Origin: Agriotes lineatus
Taxonomy: Eukaryota > Arthropoda > Insecta > Coleoptera > Elateridae
Direction of reading: 5' to 3'
DNA: 64,000 nucleotides
NCBI GenBank assembly: GCA_940337035.1
Contig: OW679202.1
Coordinates: forward strand, 23,265,224-23,329,223
In this document: one piece after another, positions 11,651 to 22,077 of the stretch
How the letters are laid out: each line of letters opens with the position of its first letter
How positions within the stretch are numbered: position 1 is the stretch's first letter
Translations under genes and position numbers: made by a program
The notes under the pieces: model-generated
Told to the model about the DNA's origin: nothing
Database searches by the model: none
Seen by the model: the letters and a program-made list of their open reading frames with translations, nothing else

Positions 11651-11746
11651 TTAATGAAGTAATGTTATTATTGTTATGAAACTAAATCATTTCTTGAAAT
11701 TTGAATAAATTTGAATTATTCCTGTCAACAACTGACGTATAATTTT

Positions 11747-11985
11747 AAAGTACTTGAACTTTAATATTTTACTTTAAAGTACTAGGACTTTAATGTTCCA
11801 TTTTTTGTACCACAAATAGTCCGAAAAATGTCATGTTTGACATCAGTATGAAACAAATAAGTTTGAAAGTACTTGACACTTTAATATTTTACTTTAAAGT
11901 ACTAAGACTTTAATGTTCCATTTTTGTACCATAAATAATCCGAAAAATATAATTTTTGACATTTGTATGAAATAATAGTTATTTA
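11747..11985. repeat. Two ~119-bp tandem units
   Basis: The unit beginning AAAGTACTTGA and containing TTTAATATTTTACTTTAAAG and TAATGTTCCATTTTT occurs twice, at 11747 and 11866. It is AT-rich with no coding potential, and lies just downstream of the recombinase remnant. Confidence 0.7.
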
Positions 11986-11998
11986 ACCAACAACTGTG

Positions 11999-12094
11999 TT
12001 AATGAAGGCGATTAATAATCGAAACTGTTTAAAGCAGGAACGAGCGATAGCGAGTGAGTGCCTTTAATAGTTGAGATTATTAATAGCCCATTAA
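11999..12094. mobile_element. Short TTAA-bounded MITE candidate
   Basis: TTAATGAAGGCGATTAATAATC and the complement of GATTATTAATAGCCCATTAA face each other around a centre containing GAGCGATAGCGAGTGAGTG. TTAA at both borders suggests a piggyBac-type target. At about 96 bp with imperfect arms, the assignment is tentative. Confidence 0.45.
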
Positions 12095-12113
12095 CAAACG
12101 AGTTGATTACAAA

Positions 12114-12415
12114 ATTTTTTCGTTGACCGTAAAATCTTTATTTGTGGCGAAACATTTGATTAATACAACTAACCTTTATGCAAAATATCATCAAAACGTC
12201 AAAATCACAAAAACAGTTAATTAATGAAAAAGAGTGTATTAATCAAAAACAGTGTATTAATAGATCTATTAATCCATCCTTTTTTAAAAAACAGTTAATT
12301 AATGAAAAAGAGTGTATTAATCAAAAACAGTGTATTAATGACGTCTATTAATCCATCCTTTTTTAGGAAAAATAATTCATTAATATTGAAATTAACAAGC
12401 GGTCAACGAAAAAAT
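12114..12415. mobile_element. Small inverted-repeat element with internal 80-bp duplication
   Basis: A perfect 16-bp inverted pair, ATTTTTTCGTTGACCG at 12114 and its complement ending 12415, encloses two ~80-bp copies (from about 12212 and 12292) sharing AGTTAATTAATGAAAAAGAG and CTATTAATCCATCCTTTTTT. There is no coding content. The target duplication is unclear. Confidence 0.5.
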
Positions 12416-13111
12416 AATATTCAGGTAAAATCCTAAGAACTCACGTCAAAATAGGTAACAACTACTTAGTATTTATTTGCATCATTATAACGCGGTAAAA
12501 ATAATTGATGAGAAATAAAAAATGTATCTTTCTGGCCTCATTGACAGCAAATTGTTCCACAAGATTTTTATATCCATCGTAGAGGATGCGTTTTGCTCAA
12601 TTGACAAAACCGAAAGGTCATGTAGCCTATCTTGGTTCGTAGGTTTTCTTAAATGCTGTTTTATTATTTTCAACTAAATGATCTTTATATTGTGGCTAGT
12701 GTTACAGGTAAAGTCAAAAATAAAACCAATGCAGTAATAATCTCGCCAAAATTGTTTTCGAGAACACTATATTTCTGTAGGAATAAACTTGTCAAATCGG
12801 TGTCGGCCCAGTTGCGCCCGGCCCACTTGTGCCCACCGCCATTTTCGACCCATATGCGCCCCAAAAGAATGTCAACGGTAATTAAGGTCTCATTTGCCTC
12901 CAGGCTTGCATCTCATTAGTCATCAGGACACCCGAACTTAGCCGACTGACTAGTGCGGCGGTCTTCTACCTGCAAATTAGTTATTAGAAAAACACAAAAT
13001 TTAACAATTTTTCCCTTAGCTGTCTTAACTTCTATGCGTTTCTGTTGGTACTTTAATGTTTGTGTTTATTTGAGATTTAGTTTAAAATTTTAGTAAGAGT
13101 TTTTACACTGG

Positions 13112-14544
13112 TAAGGCTGCCAACCGTCCCGCATTGTGCGGGACGGTCCCGCAATAGCAGTACTACTCCCGCATTCAAATACCGCATTGAAAACGTCCCG
13201 CAAAACTTCAAATGCGTCCCGCTAGTCCCGCATTTCTTAGTCTCGAATGCTTACGAAACCACGGCCCTACGGGCCTTTACTTCCCAAACTGCATTCTCAA
13301 TCTGAAAAGTGTCACTTACAATTCATGGTACGTAAATAATATACTATTCAAAATAATAGTAAAGGACAGTAATTTTTTTCCAATACCTACTTGTAAAGCT
13401 GTATTTCATCTACGAAAACCTCTATTATAAAGTAACATTTTAACGATGATTGTGGATAAAATGCTACTTTATTTACTAGTGAATAAAATAGTCCATAACA
13501 CATAGCAACTAACAAAATAAATACGTGCTACCATGGCAACTAGTATAAAAACAAGTAACATGATATTTATTTGAAATTATTTATCCAATTTCAAAACTTT
13601 ATGCAACTAAATTTAGGTATGGGAAAAAATTGATATGCCACACGTGAATAAAGAGATTTTATCCATTCAGGGAAACTTTAACTCACGAGGCAACGCCAAG
13701 TGAGATAATTTCCTTATTGACAAATGCCTCTTTATTTAGTAGTAGCATACTATGGTATGTGAAATCTTGAAAAATATTTAAAAAATTTTAAAATTAATTC
13801 TTAGCTAAAGTTAAAAATAGGTCTCTCCTATCCTTGAGATTGTTCCGTTAGCTAAAAATAACACACTCTAAAAAAAACTCCATTTTCTAAGTAAGTAAAA
13901 ATCACTCGGTATATATGATAGGGGCTAAATAGGTTTTTAAACCAGCACAAATTATTGACTTAAAAAATTTCTTTGACTATTCAATTCACCTGTCATCTGT
14001 CAAAAAGTGACCAATAAAAATCCAGAATTCTGACGTTTCTTGACCAATCAAAAAAATATCAGTGGATATATCTTCCTAGAAGGTATTCAGGTGACTATTT
14101 TTAACAAATGCGATTTTTATTAGAAAAAGTCAATATTAGTGTTCTGTTGCTATAGAAATTGCGTAGTTTGTTGCTAGATTTACTGAAAACTAATTTGAAA
14201 AAGTAGTTTGGTTCATTAAATAGTCCCTCGAATACCATTCTTAGTCAAAGTTAAGTAGATTATTTTTGCGGTGGTATCACTACTCATGTCCATTGCGCTT
14301 GGGATTAGGACTCGTGCTAGCGCACTCGTCCTAATCGTACCAAAGCGCAATGGACATTCGTGACACCACCGCAAAAATAGTCGACATAACTTTGACTACT
14401 CATGGTATTATAAGTGAAATTTTTCCGGTATTATGCCCACTTTTTGGCGGACACTGTCTATTGTGTTTTGCCCCCCCCCCCCTTCGGCCCCCGGCTTAGA
14501 GTAACCATGTCCCGCATTGAGGCCTTCAATAGTTGGCAGCCTTA
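13112..14544. mobile_element. Non-autonomous hAT element nested in the arm of another element
   Basis: The ends are exact 13-bp inverted repeats TAAGGCTGCCAAC/GTTGGCAGCCTTA with 8-bp duplication TACACTGG (13104-13111, 14545-14552), which is hAT-typical. The left end continues with tandem GTCCCGC units (CGTCCCGCATTGTGCGGGAC). The interior lacks a transposase, has a 12-C run near 14472, and contains a 179-bp palindrome at 14231-14409. A 72-codon open frame at the left end is GC-repeat driven and not a gene. Confidence 0.85.
14231..14409. repeat. 179-bp near-perfect palindrome (snapback MITE)
   Basis: AATACCATTCTTAGTCAAAG and the complement of TTTGACTACTCATGGTATT form the outer arms. Pairing continues through TTTTTGCGGTGG and GTCCATTGCGCTTGG to a short loop near GTGCTAGCGCAC. 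It lies within the hAT element at 13112-14544 and is therefore the third nesting level. Confidence 0.8.
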
Positions 14545-16047
14545 TACACTGGTATCAAATTTATTGATTAATAATTCAGATGATTAGATTAGCGCATTTT
14601 ATCAGCGTGGTAGTGACACCTAGTTTTTGAACATAATGTTATGGGAATTAAACAATATACTAAGTAACTTTTTATACTCGTATTTTAATAAACGAAAGGA
14701 GTTACTTAGTCGAGGATAGGGCGATAGGTTAACAAAGGTTGTACTATTTATAACTTTTTTTAATAGTTATTGTCAACTAAGGTCTTTCTATTTTAGCTGA
14801 CCTTTGCCTGTGTTTCATTTAGTATAAAAAGAATGTATGGTTTATTTGGTAGAATAAAGATAATATTATTATTAAATATACGATTATTGTTTATTGAATC
14901 TAGCAAAAATGACTAAAAGCTTTTAAGTCGCTATTATTCGTAACAGACAATACAGCGTCCCAAGAATGTGTGGTTCACTTTTTAATAAAAAAAGTCTGAC
15001 CAAAATTTCATCTATGCTTTTTTTAGATTTTGACGCTACTGTTATTGGCCTTAGCGTTTTTTAATTACTTCCAAAATCTGATCAGGTCTAAGTTAGGATC
15101 CAAACGATTTTTGGTAAAAATTTGTTGAAATCGGTAATTACAGTAGTTTTGTGTCAATATGACCTTCATTTATTTTCTAAAGATGGATGGAGAGCTATAT
15201 AAAATACGAGTATAAATAGTCACTTAGTATATTGCTTAATTCCCATAACATTATGTTTAAAACCTCGGTGTCACTGACACGCTGATAAAATGCGCTAATC
15301 TAATAATCTGAATTATTAACCAATAAATTTGATAGCAGTGCAAAAACTTACTCAAATTGTAAAATAAATCTCAAATAAACACAAACATTAAAGTACCAAC
15401 AGAAACGCATAGAAGTTAAGGCAGCTAAGGGAAAAATTGTTAAATTTTGTGTTTTTGTAATAACTAATTTGCAGGTAGAAGACCGCCGCACTCGTCAGTC
15501 GGCTAAGTTCGGGTGTCCTGATGACTAATGAGATGCAAGCCTGGAGGCAAATGAGACCTTAATTACCGTTGACATTCTTCTGGGGCGCAAATGGGTCGAA
15601 AATGGCGGTGAGCGCAAGTGGGCCGGGCGCAAGTGGGCCTATATCGTCAAATCTGGAACACTCATGCCATCATTTAAATCCTCTTTTAATGAGGAGATAG
15701 CGTTCACAAACTGACTGGCGAGATTATTATTGAGGACATCAGTATACTTTGTCTGAAGCAAATAACATCGGACCTGTTCAGCTTCTTGCATTCTTAAAAC
15801 GTTTTTCGGTTCTAAAAATTCAAATATATTTGTTAGTTTTTCAAAGCTCTCAAATCGAGTTTGATCACTGATAACTGAGAGTGGGGACTGAGGTTGCAGT
15901 GCTATCAATCTATACCCAAATGAAGTAGAAGATATCGAGATATTTAATAAGAGAATACAAAACTTACCGGGTCCCCTAAAGGGGCCTCTAAGGGCCCGGG
16001 CCCCTAAGCAACGCTTATTCCCGCTTATGCATATCACCGCCACTGGG

Positions 16048-19000
16048 TGTCAACCAGTCAACATGAAACCTAAAAAACTAATAACCAGGAGTTTCTAGTA
16101 ACCGTAATTAAGGTACATATATGAATTAATATGATATCTATTTACATAAATGGTAGCGTTATTATTATGTTTTTGCTGTGGTTTTCATCTAAGACTGTTG
16201 TGCTTTCGATCAAATTGTACGAACATTTCACTATTAGCTGCCAGATGCAGTAACCTCTCGCGAGAGCATTTAGAACAAGAAGTCTATATATACCCTCCAC
16301 TAGTGCGACTACAATTTGACACCGGAAGAAATTTGGGGATCGTAAGAATCTTCAAATTTCCTCTGGTGTTCAAAAACAAAGTAAAAACATCTTTCAGGCA
16401 TCTACCCTTCTCTTGCAGGCTATCGTTTCCCAACTTAAGCCATCTATAAAGGCAGTGGCGCAGTAATGGGGGATGGGCAAAGGGGGCGATTAGCCCTTTA
16501 TAGAATATGTCTGGGGGACAAATAGTGTAATTTCACCCTTTCGCTACTATATATTCTATGAGGTTTTTAACAATTTGTAAGTAGGGTTTTCTCATTAATC
16601 CATACGGAATTCTAATTTTCGTTGTTCGATTGTAGGTGGTGCAGAAATAAAACGAAGAATATGTTAAAAACGTGTTTATTTTTAGGTCAACAGTGGCGCA
16701 TTCAATATAGTCCATTTTTCTTTCATATGGAGATGCAAATGCCGAAATTCTAGAGAAATCATTGACAACAAGCATTGTCACTACGCTCCATTGTGTTGGC
16801 ACATAAACTTCTGGTTGTTATTTCTGAAGGTGAGGTTAACTTTCATGTCGAAAGGTGACATTTCATTATTTTAACTTGTAGCTTTGGCTATTATAAACTT
16901 GAAATGTGAATTTATAATTTTGGAAGTTAGGTAGATATTGCACTAAGGATAATTTCAGTTTATAATAGCCAGAACTACAACTTAAAGTAATTACGGTGTC
17001 AACCAGTCAACATGAAACCTAAAAAAACTAATAACCAGAAGTTTCTAGTAACCATAATTAAGTAAGTACATATATAAATTAATATGACATCTATTTACAT
17101 AAATGGTAGCATTATTATTATGTTTTCGTTGTGGTTTTCATATAAGAGTGTTGTGCTTTCCATCAAATTGTACCAACATTTCACTATTAGCTAACAGATG
17201 GAGTAACCAGTAACCTCTCGCGAGAGCATTTAGAACAAGACCTCTATATATACCCTTCACTAGTGCGACTACAATTTGACACCGGAAGAAATTTGAGGAT
17301 CGTAAGAATCTTCAAATTTTCTCTGGTGTTCAAAAACAAAGTAAAAACATCTTTCAGGCATCTGCCCTTCTCACCCTTCTCTTGCAGGCTATCATCGTTT
17401 CCCAACTTAAGCCACCTATAAAGGCAGTGGCGCAGTAATGGGGGATGGGCAAAGGGGGCGATTGGCTCTTTATAGAATATGTCTGGGGGACAAATAGTGT
17501 AATTTCACCCTTTCGCTACTATATATTTTATGAGGTTTTTAACAATTTGTAAGTAGGGTTTTCTCATTAATCCATACGGAATGCTAAAATTCGTTGTTCG
17601 ATTGTAGGTGGTGCAGAAATAAAACACGAAGAATTTGTTAAACACGTCTTTATTTTTAGGTCAACAGTGGCGAATTCGATATAGTCTATTTTTCTTTCAT
17701 ATGGAGCTGCAAATGCCGACATTCTAAGGAAATCATTGACAACAAGCATTGTCACTACGCTGCATTGTGTTGGCACATAAACTTCTGGTTGTTATTTGTG
17801 AGGTTGACATTTCATTGTTTTAACTTGTAGCTTTGGCTATTATAAACTTGAAATGTGAATTTATAATTTTGGTAGTTAGGTAGATATTGCACTAAAGATA
17901 ATTTCAGTTTATAATAGCCAGAACTACAACTTAAAGTAATTACGGTGTCAACCAGTCAACATGAAACCTAAAAAAACTAATAACCAGAAGTTTCTAGTAA
18001 CCATAATTAAGTAAGTACATATATAAATTAATATGACATCTATTTACATAAATGGTAGCATTATTATTATGTTTTCGTTGTGGTTTTCATATAAGAGTGT
18101 TGTGCTTTCCATCAAATTGTACCAACATTTCACTATTAGCTAACAGATGGAGTAACCAGTAACCTCTCGCGAGAGCATTTAGAACAAGACTTTTATATAT
18201 ACCCTTCACTAGTGCGACTACAATTTGACCCCAGAAATGATTAAAGGATTAAACGATCCTTAATCATTTCTGAAGCCCAAAAACAAAGTAAAAATCCTCC
18301 AGGCATCTACCCTTCTCACCCTTCTCTTGCAGGCTATCGTTTAGGGGCGTAGGAATGGGGGGATGGGCAAGGGGGGCGGTTGGCCCCTCATAGAATATGT
18401 CTGGGGGACCAATAGTGTAATTTCCCTCTTTCGCTACTATATATTCTATGAGGTTTTAAAAAATTGTACGTAGGGTTTTCTCATTAATCTATACGGGACG
18501 ATCTAGGACAACTCGACGCAGCCAACTCGACGCGGAAAGCTCGACGCGACCAACTCGACGCGGGCCCAACTCGATCTGAGCCCAACTCGACGCGGGACAA
18601 CTCGATGCCACGAATTATTAATACAGTATTTTGGATAATAAAAAAAAACATAACGGTCATTAATTTTTACGTAAATATAAACAAAAAATAACCCGATCTA
18701 GGAAAGACTAGTTACCGAAAGTAAAGTTTATCGAAAATTATGGTATAGATAGTATGTGCAGGAGTAATTTAAATAATCTGCCCTTTAATGTTTAATAGAG
18801 CTATATATCTTTTTACCGAATCACAATTTGTCGGAAAGACCAAGTTCTGGGCCCCAGTCGAATTCGACGAAATTATAATTTAAACACTGTACATATTATT
18901 GTAAATACTTTTTGTGACTATAGGCTGCTGCATTGCGGCCTCTTAAATATATCACTTGAATTGGTTGTGATTTTATACAAATCGTTATTTGTAATATTTA

Positions 19001-19892
19001 AAGCGGCTAGCAGTAATTAAACATCGTCCTTCCAATAAATTGTGATTCGGTAAAAAGATAAATTTTGTCATATAAAGCTATATTAACAGGCAGATTATGT
19101 AAATTAAGCTACACATACTATACATACCATAATTTTCGATAAACTTTCCTTTTGGTAAATTTTCCCTCGGTAAATTGTCTTTCCTAGATCCGGTTATTTG
19201 TTTATTTTTACGTAAAAATTCATGACCGTTATGCTTTGTTTTTTTCTTCCAAAATACTGTACTAATAATTCGTGGCGTTGAGTTGTCCCGCGTCGAGTTG
19301 GACTCGGATCGAGTTGGGTCCGCGTCGAGTTGACCGCGTCGAGTTCTCCCCTTCGAGTTGGCCGCGTCGAGTTGTCCGTATCCGTATACGGGATGCTAAA
19401 ATTCGTTGTTCGATTGTAGGTGGTGCAGAAATAAAACACGAAGAATTTGTTAAACACGTCTTTATTTTTAGGTCAACAGTGGCGAATTCGATATAGTCTA
19501 TTTTTCTTTCATATGGAGCTGCAAATGCCGACATTCTAGGGAAATCATTGACAACAAGCATTGTCACTACGCTGCATTGTGTTGGCACATAAACTTCTGG
19601 TTGTTATTTGTGAGGTTGACATTTCATTATTTTAACTTGTAGCTTTGGCTATTATAAACTTGAAATGTGAATTTATAATTTTGGTAGTTAGGTAGATATT
19701 GCACTAAGGATAATTTCAGTTTATAATAGCCAAAACTACAATTTAAAGTAATTACGGTTCAACCAGTCAACATAAAACCTAAAAAACTAATAACCAGAAG
19801 TTTCTAGTAACCATAATTAAATAGGTACATATATAAATTAATATGATATCTATTTACATAAATGGTAGCATTATTATTATGTTTTCGTTGTC
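16048..19892. repeat. Macrosatellite array of ~950-bp units
   Basis: Units start at GTGTCAACCAGTCAACAT (about 16048, 16999 and 17947, with a variant near 19757). Spacing is about 950 bp except for the third unit, which is longer because of an 886-bp insertion. The fourth is truncated after about 140 bp (TTATTATGTTTTCGTTGTCG). Each full unit contains the palindrome CTCTCGCGAGAG, a hAT-terminus-like CAGTGGCGCAGTAATGGG, and an antisense open stretch that begins MPTQ(C/W)SVVTMLVVNDF. That stretch recurs because the DNA recurs; I see no protein family in it. Divergence between units is low to moderate. Confidence 0.85.
18499..19384. mobile_element. TIR element inserted in the third array unit (9-bp duplication)
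   Basis: Long inverted arms carry many copies of CAACTCGACGCG near both tips and continue through CCACGAATTATTA and TAACGGTCAT. The 9-bp duplication TATACGGGA (18490-18498, 19385-19393) is confirmed by comparison with the uninterrupted units, which have the site once. A 9-bp duplication is the Mutator/MULE habit, but no transposase is present, so the superfamily is an inference. The middle is AT-rich and has no gene. Confidence 0.8.
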
Positions 19893-20132
19893 GAAGTAGA
19901 TTGAGAATGAGTAGCATGTTTTAACATATGACGAATATAACTACTTAAATTTTCAAGACCGTCCTAAATCAACTCATCCTCATCAGTGGGTTCCATATGG
20001 TCATTATTCAGGTCACCATCTACAAAAACATTAAATGAAATACATATAAATTATTTTGGAATCTACAATACTTACCACTCAATAATTTCGAACATTATTC
20101 ACTGCTTCTTACGTTTTTGTCTACGTCAAGAT

Positions 20133-20330
20133 TTAATTCTGGAGTTTGATATTCTTCAGTATTACCAGATCACAGCGACCCATCATTTTTCCTAAGATAT
20201 ATTTTCTTAGACGATATTTGAATTGCAGAGCTGTAGAGTGGTCATGGAGGACTCCTTTGGCTCTGATTACACCGAAAAAGTTTTCTAGTACATCCTGGTT
20301 GAGCCTATACGTTAACAAATAGTTAATGTT
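20133..20330 (-). pseudogene. P-element/THAP9-type transposase, C-terminal fragment
   Basis: The minus-strand frame contains LTYRLNQDVLENFFGVIRAK and ALQFKYRLRKYIL. These match the conserved C-terminal block of P-element and THAP9-like transposases (normally L-TY-LNQDHLE-FF--IR). Only about 60 residues are recognisable. The DNA-binding and GTP-binding parts are absent. Downstream (about 19.9-20.1 kb) no further domain is recognised, although a plausible splice donor lies near 20070. Confidence 0.7.
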
Positions 20331-20440
20331 GAATTTGTAGGGAAGACTTTAGGAACAGAATATCTTATTTCAGAGCTTACTATGAAAAAAAGAAAACTTA
20401 AAATTGCAAACCTTAATTAATTGTTCCGACATAAGTAGGG

Positions 20441-20715
20441 ATGGGCAGCCACGCTTATAAAATTACGGCAAAACTGCAACAGCACTACCAACAACTACCC
20501 ATTAAATATCAGGCAGAAGATACCTACCAGTTGTTTTGTGAGTGGAAAAAGGAAAAACTCATTTTCACTGTAATTAAAGATGTCCTTTTAGCTTATTTTT
20601 CTAATAAGGTAAGCAATTTTAAAAAGTACAGAAATAAAATAACAAGAATTATAATAATTATAGTCAAAAACGTTGAAATCTTCTTCCTTGTGGTCCAAAT
20701 TTTCAATGTTAAAAT
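20441..20715 (+). pseudogene. Crypton-like tyrosine recombinase, 5' half
   Basis: Exon 1 (20441-20608, starting MGSHAYKITAKLQQHY) contains LPIKYQAEDTYQLFCEWKK and VLLAYFSNK, the core-binding SAM-like domain of Crypton recombinases. A 55-bp GT-AG intron (20609-20663) leads to exon 2 (SKTLKSSSLWSKFSMLK), which ends inside a codon at 20715 where the hAT terminus begins. Continuing that codon at 10724, after removing one copy of the GTTAAAAT duplication, keeps the frame open into STLRAKDDIDI at the start of the 3' half. This shows the two pieces were once one gene. No upstream exon was identified. Confidence 0.8.
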
Positions 20716-21491
20716 TAGTGATGGGCAGAATCGAATACTTTTCAGAATCGAATTCATCGCATTCGAATACTTTTGAGAATCGAATTCATCGCATTCGAAT
20801 ACTTTTGAGAATCGAATGATCGTTCGAATGCAAGCAATTCAAATGCAAAATCGCACGAATTCAGAATCGAGTTGTGCGCTCGATCTCGTACTGGGGGAGT
20901 GGTAACGTGTGACCTCGGCTGAGCGACACGCAACACCAGAGATAACGAGACGCTGTACGTGCACAAAGCAAAAATAAAAAATTCTTTTGATTGTAGGCGG
21001 TTCAGCTTACCCTATTAATAACGTATATTTGTTTTGAAATACTTAAATGTTAAATTTATAGTACCGAAAATGAATATGAGAAAAGGACTGTTTATAAAAT
21101 AGTTGTTTTTATTGTTGTTGCGGGCCTATATGTATTTCTTTAAAATACATTTTTAAGACAACCCCAGCGTTTGTTTCTCTTTCCCTTCGATGTATCTGTT
21201 TAAATTTTTAGTAGATTTAGTTGCTTTTATGATTTTGGTGGTGCTATTCGTTAGAGTGTGCAATCTTCAGTCTGTGTGGTAATATTTTAATTTTATATTT
21301 AATTCTGTAGTCTATATTTAACTAGAAACATTTCAGCACCAACTATTCAAGTGAGACCTGGATAAAAAAAAACGGCGTTTGAGAGTTGATTCCATTCCTG
21401 CCTTCTATGGAAATCAAAATACCTATATGTAATGTTTATCTAAAGTCGAAACTTTCGGAATGGCAACGGGCAGCTCTATGTGCATTTATAT
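20716..21491. mobile_element. Left half of the hAT-type element split by the Gypsy insertion
   Basis: Begins TAGTGATGGGCAGAATCG and carries repeated GAATTCATCGCATTCGAATA motifs. It is preceded by GTTAAAAT (20708-20715), identical to the 8 bp after the right terminus at 10716. It ends at ATAT (21488-21491), where the Gypsy LTR begins. With the right half the element is about 1.1 kb and non-autonomous. Confidence 0.8.
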
Positions 21492-22077
21492 TGTTACGCT
21501 TTTACGTTCGGGCTATTTAAAATTATACGACAAACATGGGTTCACACATTTATTTACAACAATGAATTATTACGATTATTATTTATTATTTACAAGCACA
21601 CGAGAATTATCAAGCAGATTACAAATTACTAAAACTACGAACTATCGATACACTTGTTTTACTATACGGATTAACACACTTATTTATTTATATCACTCTT
21701 AAACACTAACGATTATATATGGTTCTTTATTTCTATTATTTATCTGTTCACGCGTTTTATTTATCTGGGAGCTCGGCGCTCTGATGCTGAATTCGAACTG
21801 AACTGTCGAAGAATTATTTCCGAACTGAACTGCGGGTGAACTCCGCCCGCTTATATATCACGCCGGTAATTTCTTTCAGAAGCCTCCAGTTGTTCTCGGC
21901 AACAGTGACGTGTCGCGTCAGGGCCGCTCTAGCATCGACTGGAAAATTAGTCATCCGCGTACACCTGCGTTCAAGGCCGCCCGTCGGCGGCCTATGATTC
22001 ACGCGCTGGCAGCCGGCTTTGGAATTTCTAGTATAATCGAGGCATCGGGGCAAATAACCGTCAGCCGAATCGTTACA
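21492..22077 (-). repeat. Gypsy LTR, 3' LTR of the split element
   Basis: A 586-bp LTR (TGTTACG...CGTTACA) nearly identical to 9767-10353. On the minus strand it is preceded by the purine-rich AAGGCGGGGGCAG, a good polypurine tract, so this is the 3' LTR. Left flank ATAT (21488-21491) equals the right flank of the 5' LTR. Confidence 0.85.

Larger units (their letters stand above)
12799..15645. mobile_element. TIR element with ~300-450 bp inverted arms, interrupted by a hAT element
   Basis: Long inverted arms begin GGTGTCGGCCCAGTTGCGCC at the left. The right end is the complement of a sequence reading GGGCCGGGCGCAAGTGGGCC just before 15641. Repeated GC-rich units such as GGCCCACTTGCGCCC sit at both tips. 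Arms continue through CATCTCATTAGTCATCAGGA to the motif TAACATTATG (about 14660 and 15246). GTCAAATC at 12791-12798 and 15646-15653 is the 8-bp target duplication. The left arm is split at 13104-14552 by a separate insertion. No transposase is present, and the true element length is about 1.4 kb. Confidence 0.8.
12485..16047 (-). pseudogene. ZMYM1/hAT-type transposase remnant, split by a nested insertion
   Basis: The two coding blocks are 16047-15654 and 12790-12485, on the minus strand. The first holds QTRFESFEKLTNIFEFLEP and LNNNLASQFVNAISSL, typical of the helical region of insect ZMYM1-like hAT transposases. The second holds NNFGEIITALVLFLTLPVT and IIKQHLRKPTNQDRL with LSVLSIEQ, the C-terminal hAT dimerisation domain. 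Removing the element at 12799-15645 (8-bp duplication GTCAAATC) brings the blocks together. The dimerisation block has a small deletion, a stop and a frameshift where SAERSFSKLK is expected. The 5' end at 16047 reads CAGTGGCGG on the minus strand, a hAT-like terminus, followed by a G/C-rich leader and a probable GT donor near 15970. The copy is inactive. Confidence 0.75.

Noticed and set aside
16533..19588. Recurring antisense frames starting MPTQ in each array unit
   Set aside because: Repetition comes from the DNA unit; no domain, start context or splice pattern supports a protein.
16048..19892. CRISPR-like or phage-like repeat arrangement
   Set aside because: Units are ~950 bp with no spacers, and the window is eukaryotic; tandem arrays here are macrosatellite or minisatellite.
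20434..20452. TAGGGATGGGCAG just at the start of the recombinase 5' exon as another hAT terminus
   Set aside because: It matches the hAT consensus but overlaps coding sequence that continues the recombinase family pattern, and no partner terminus was found.
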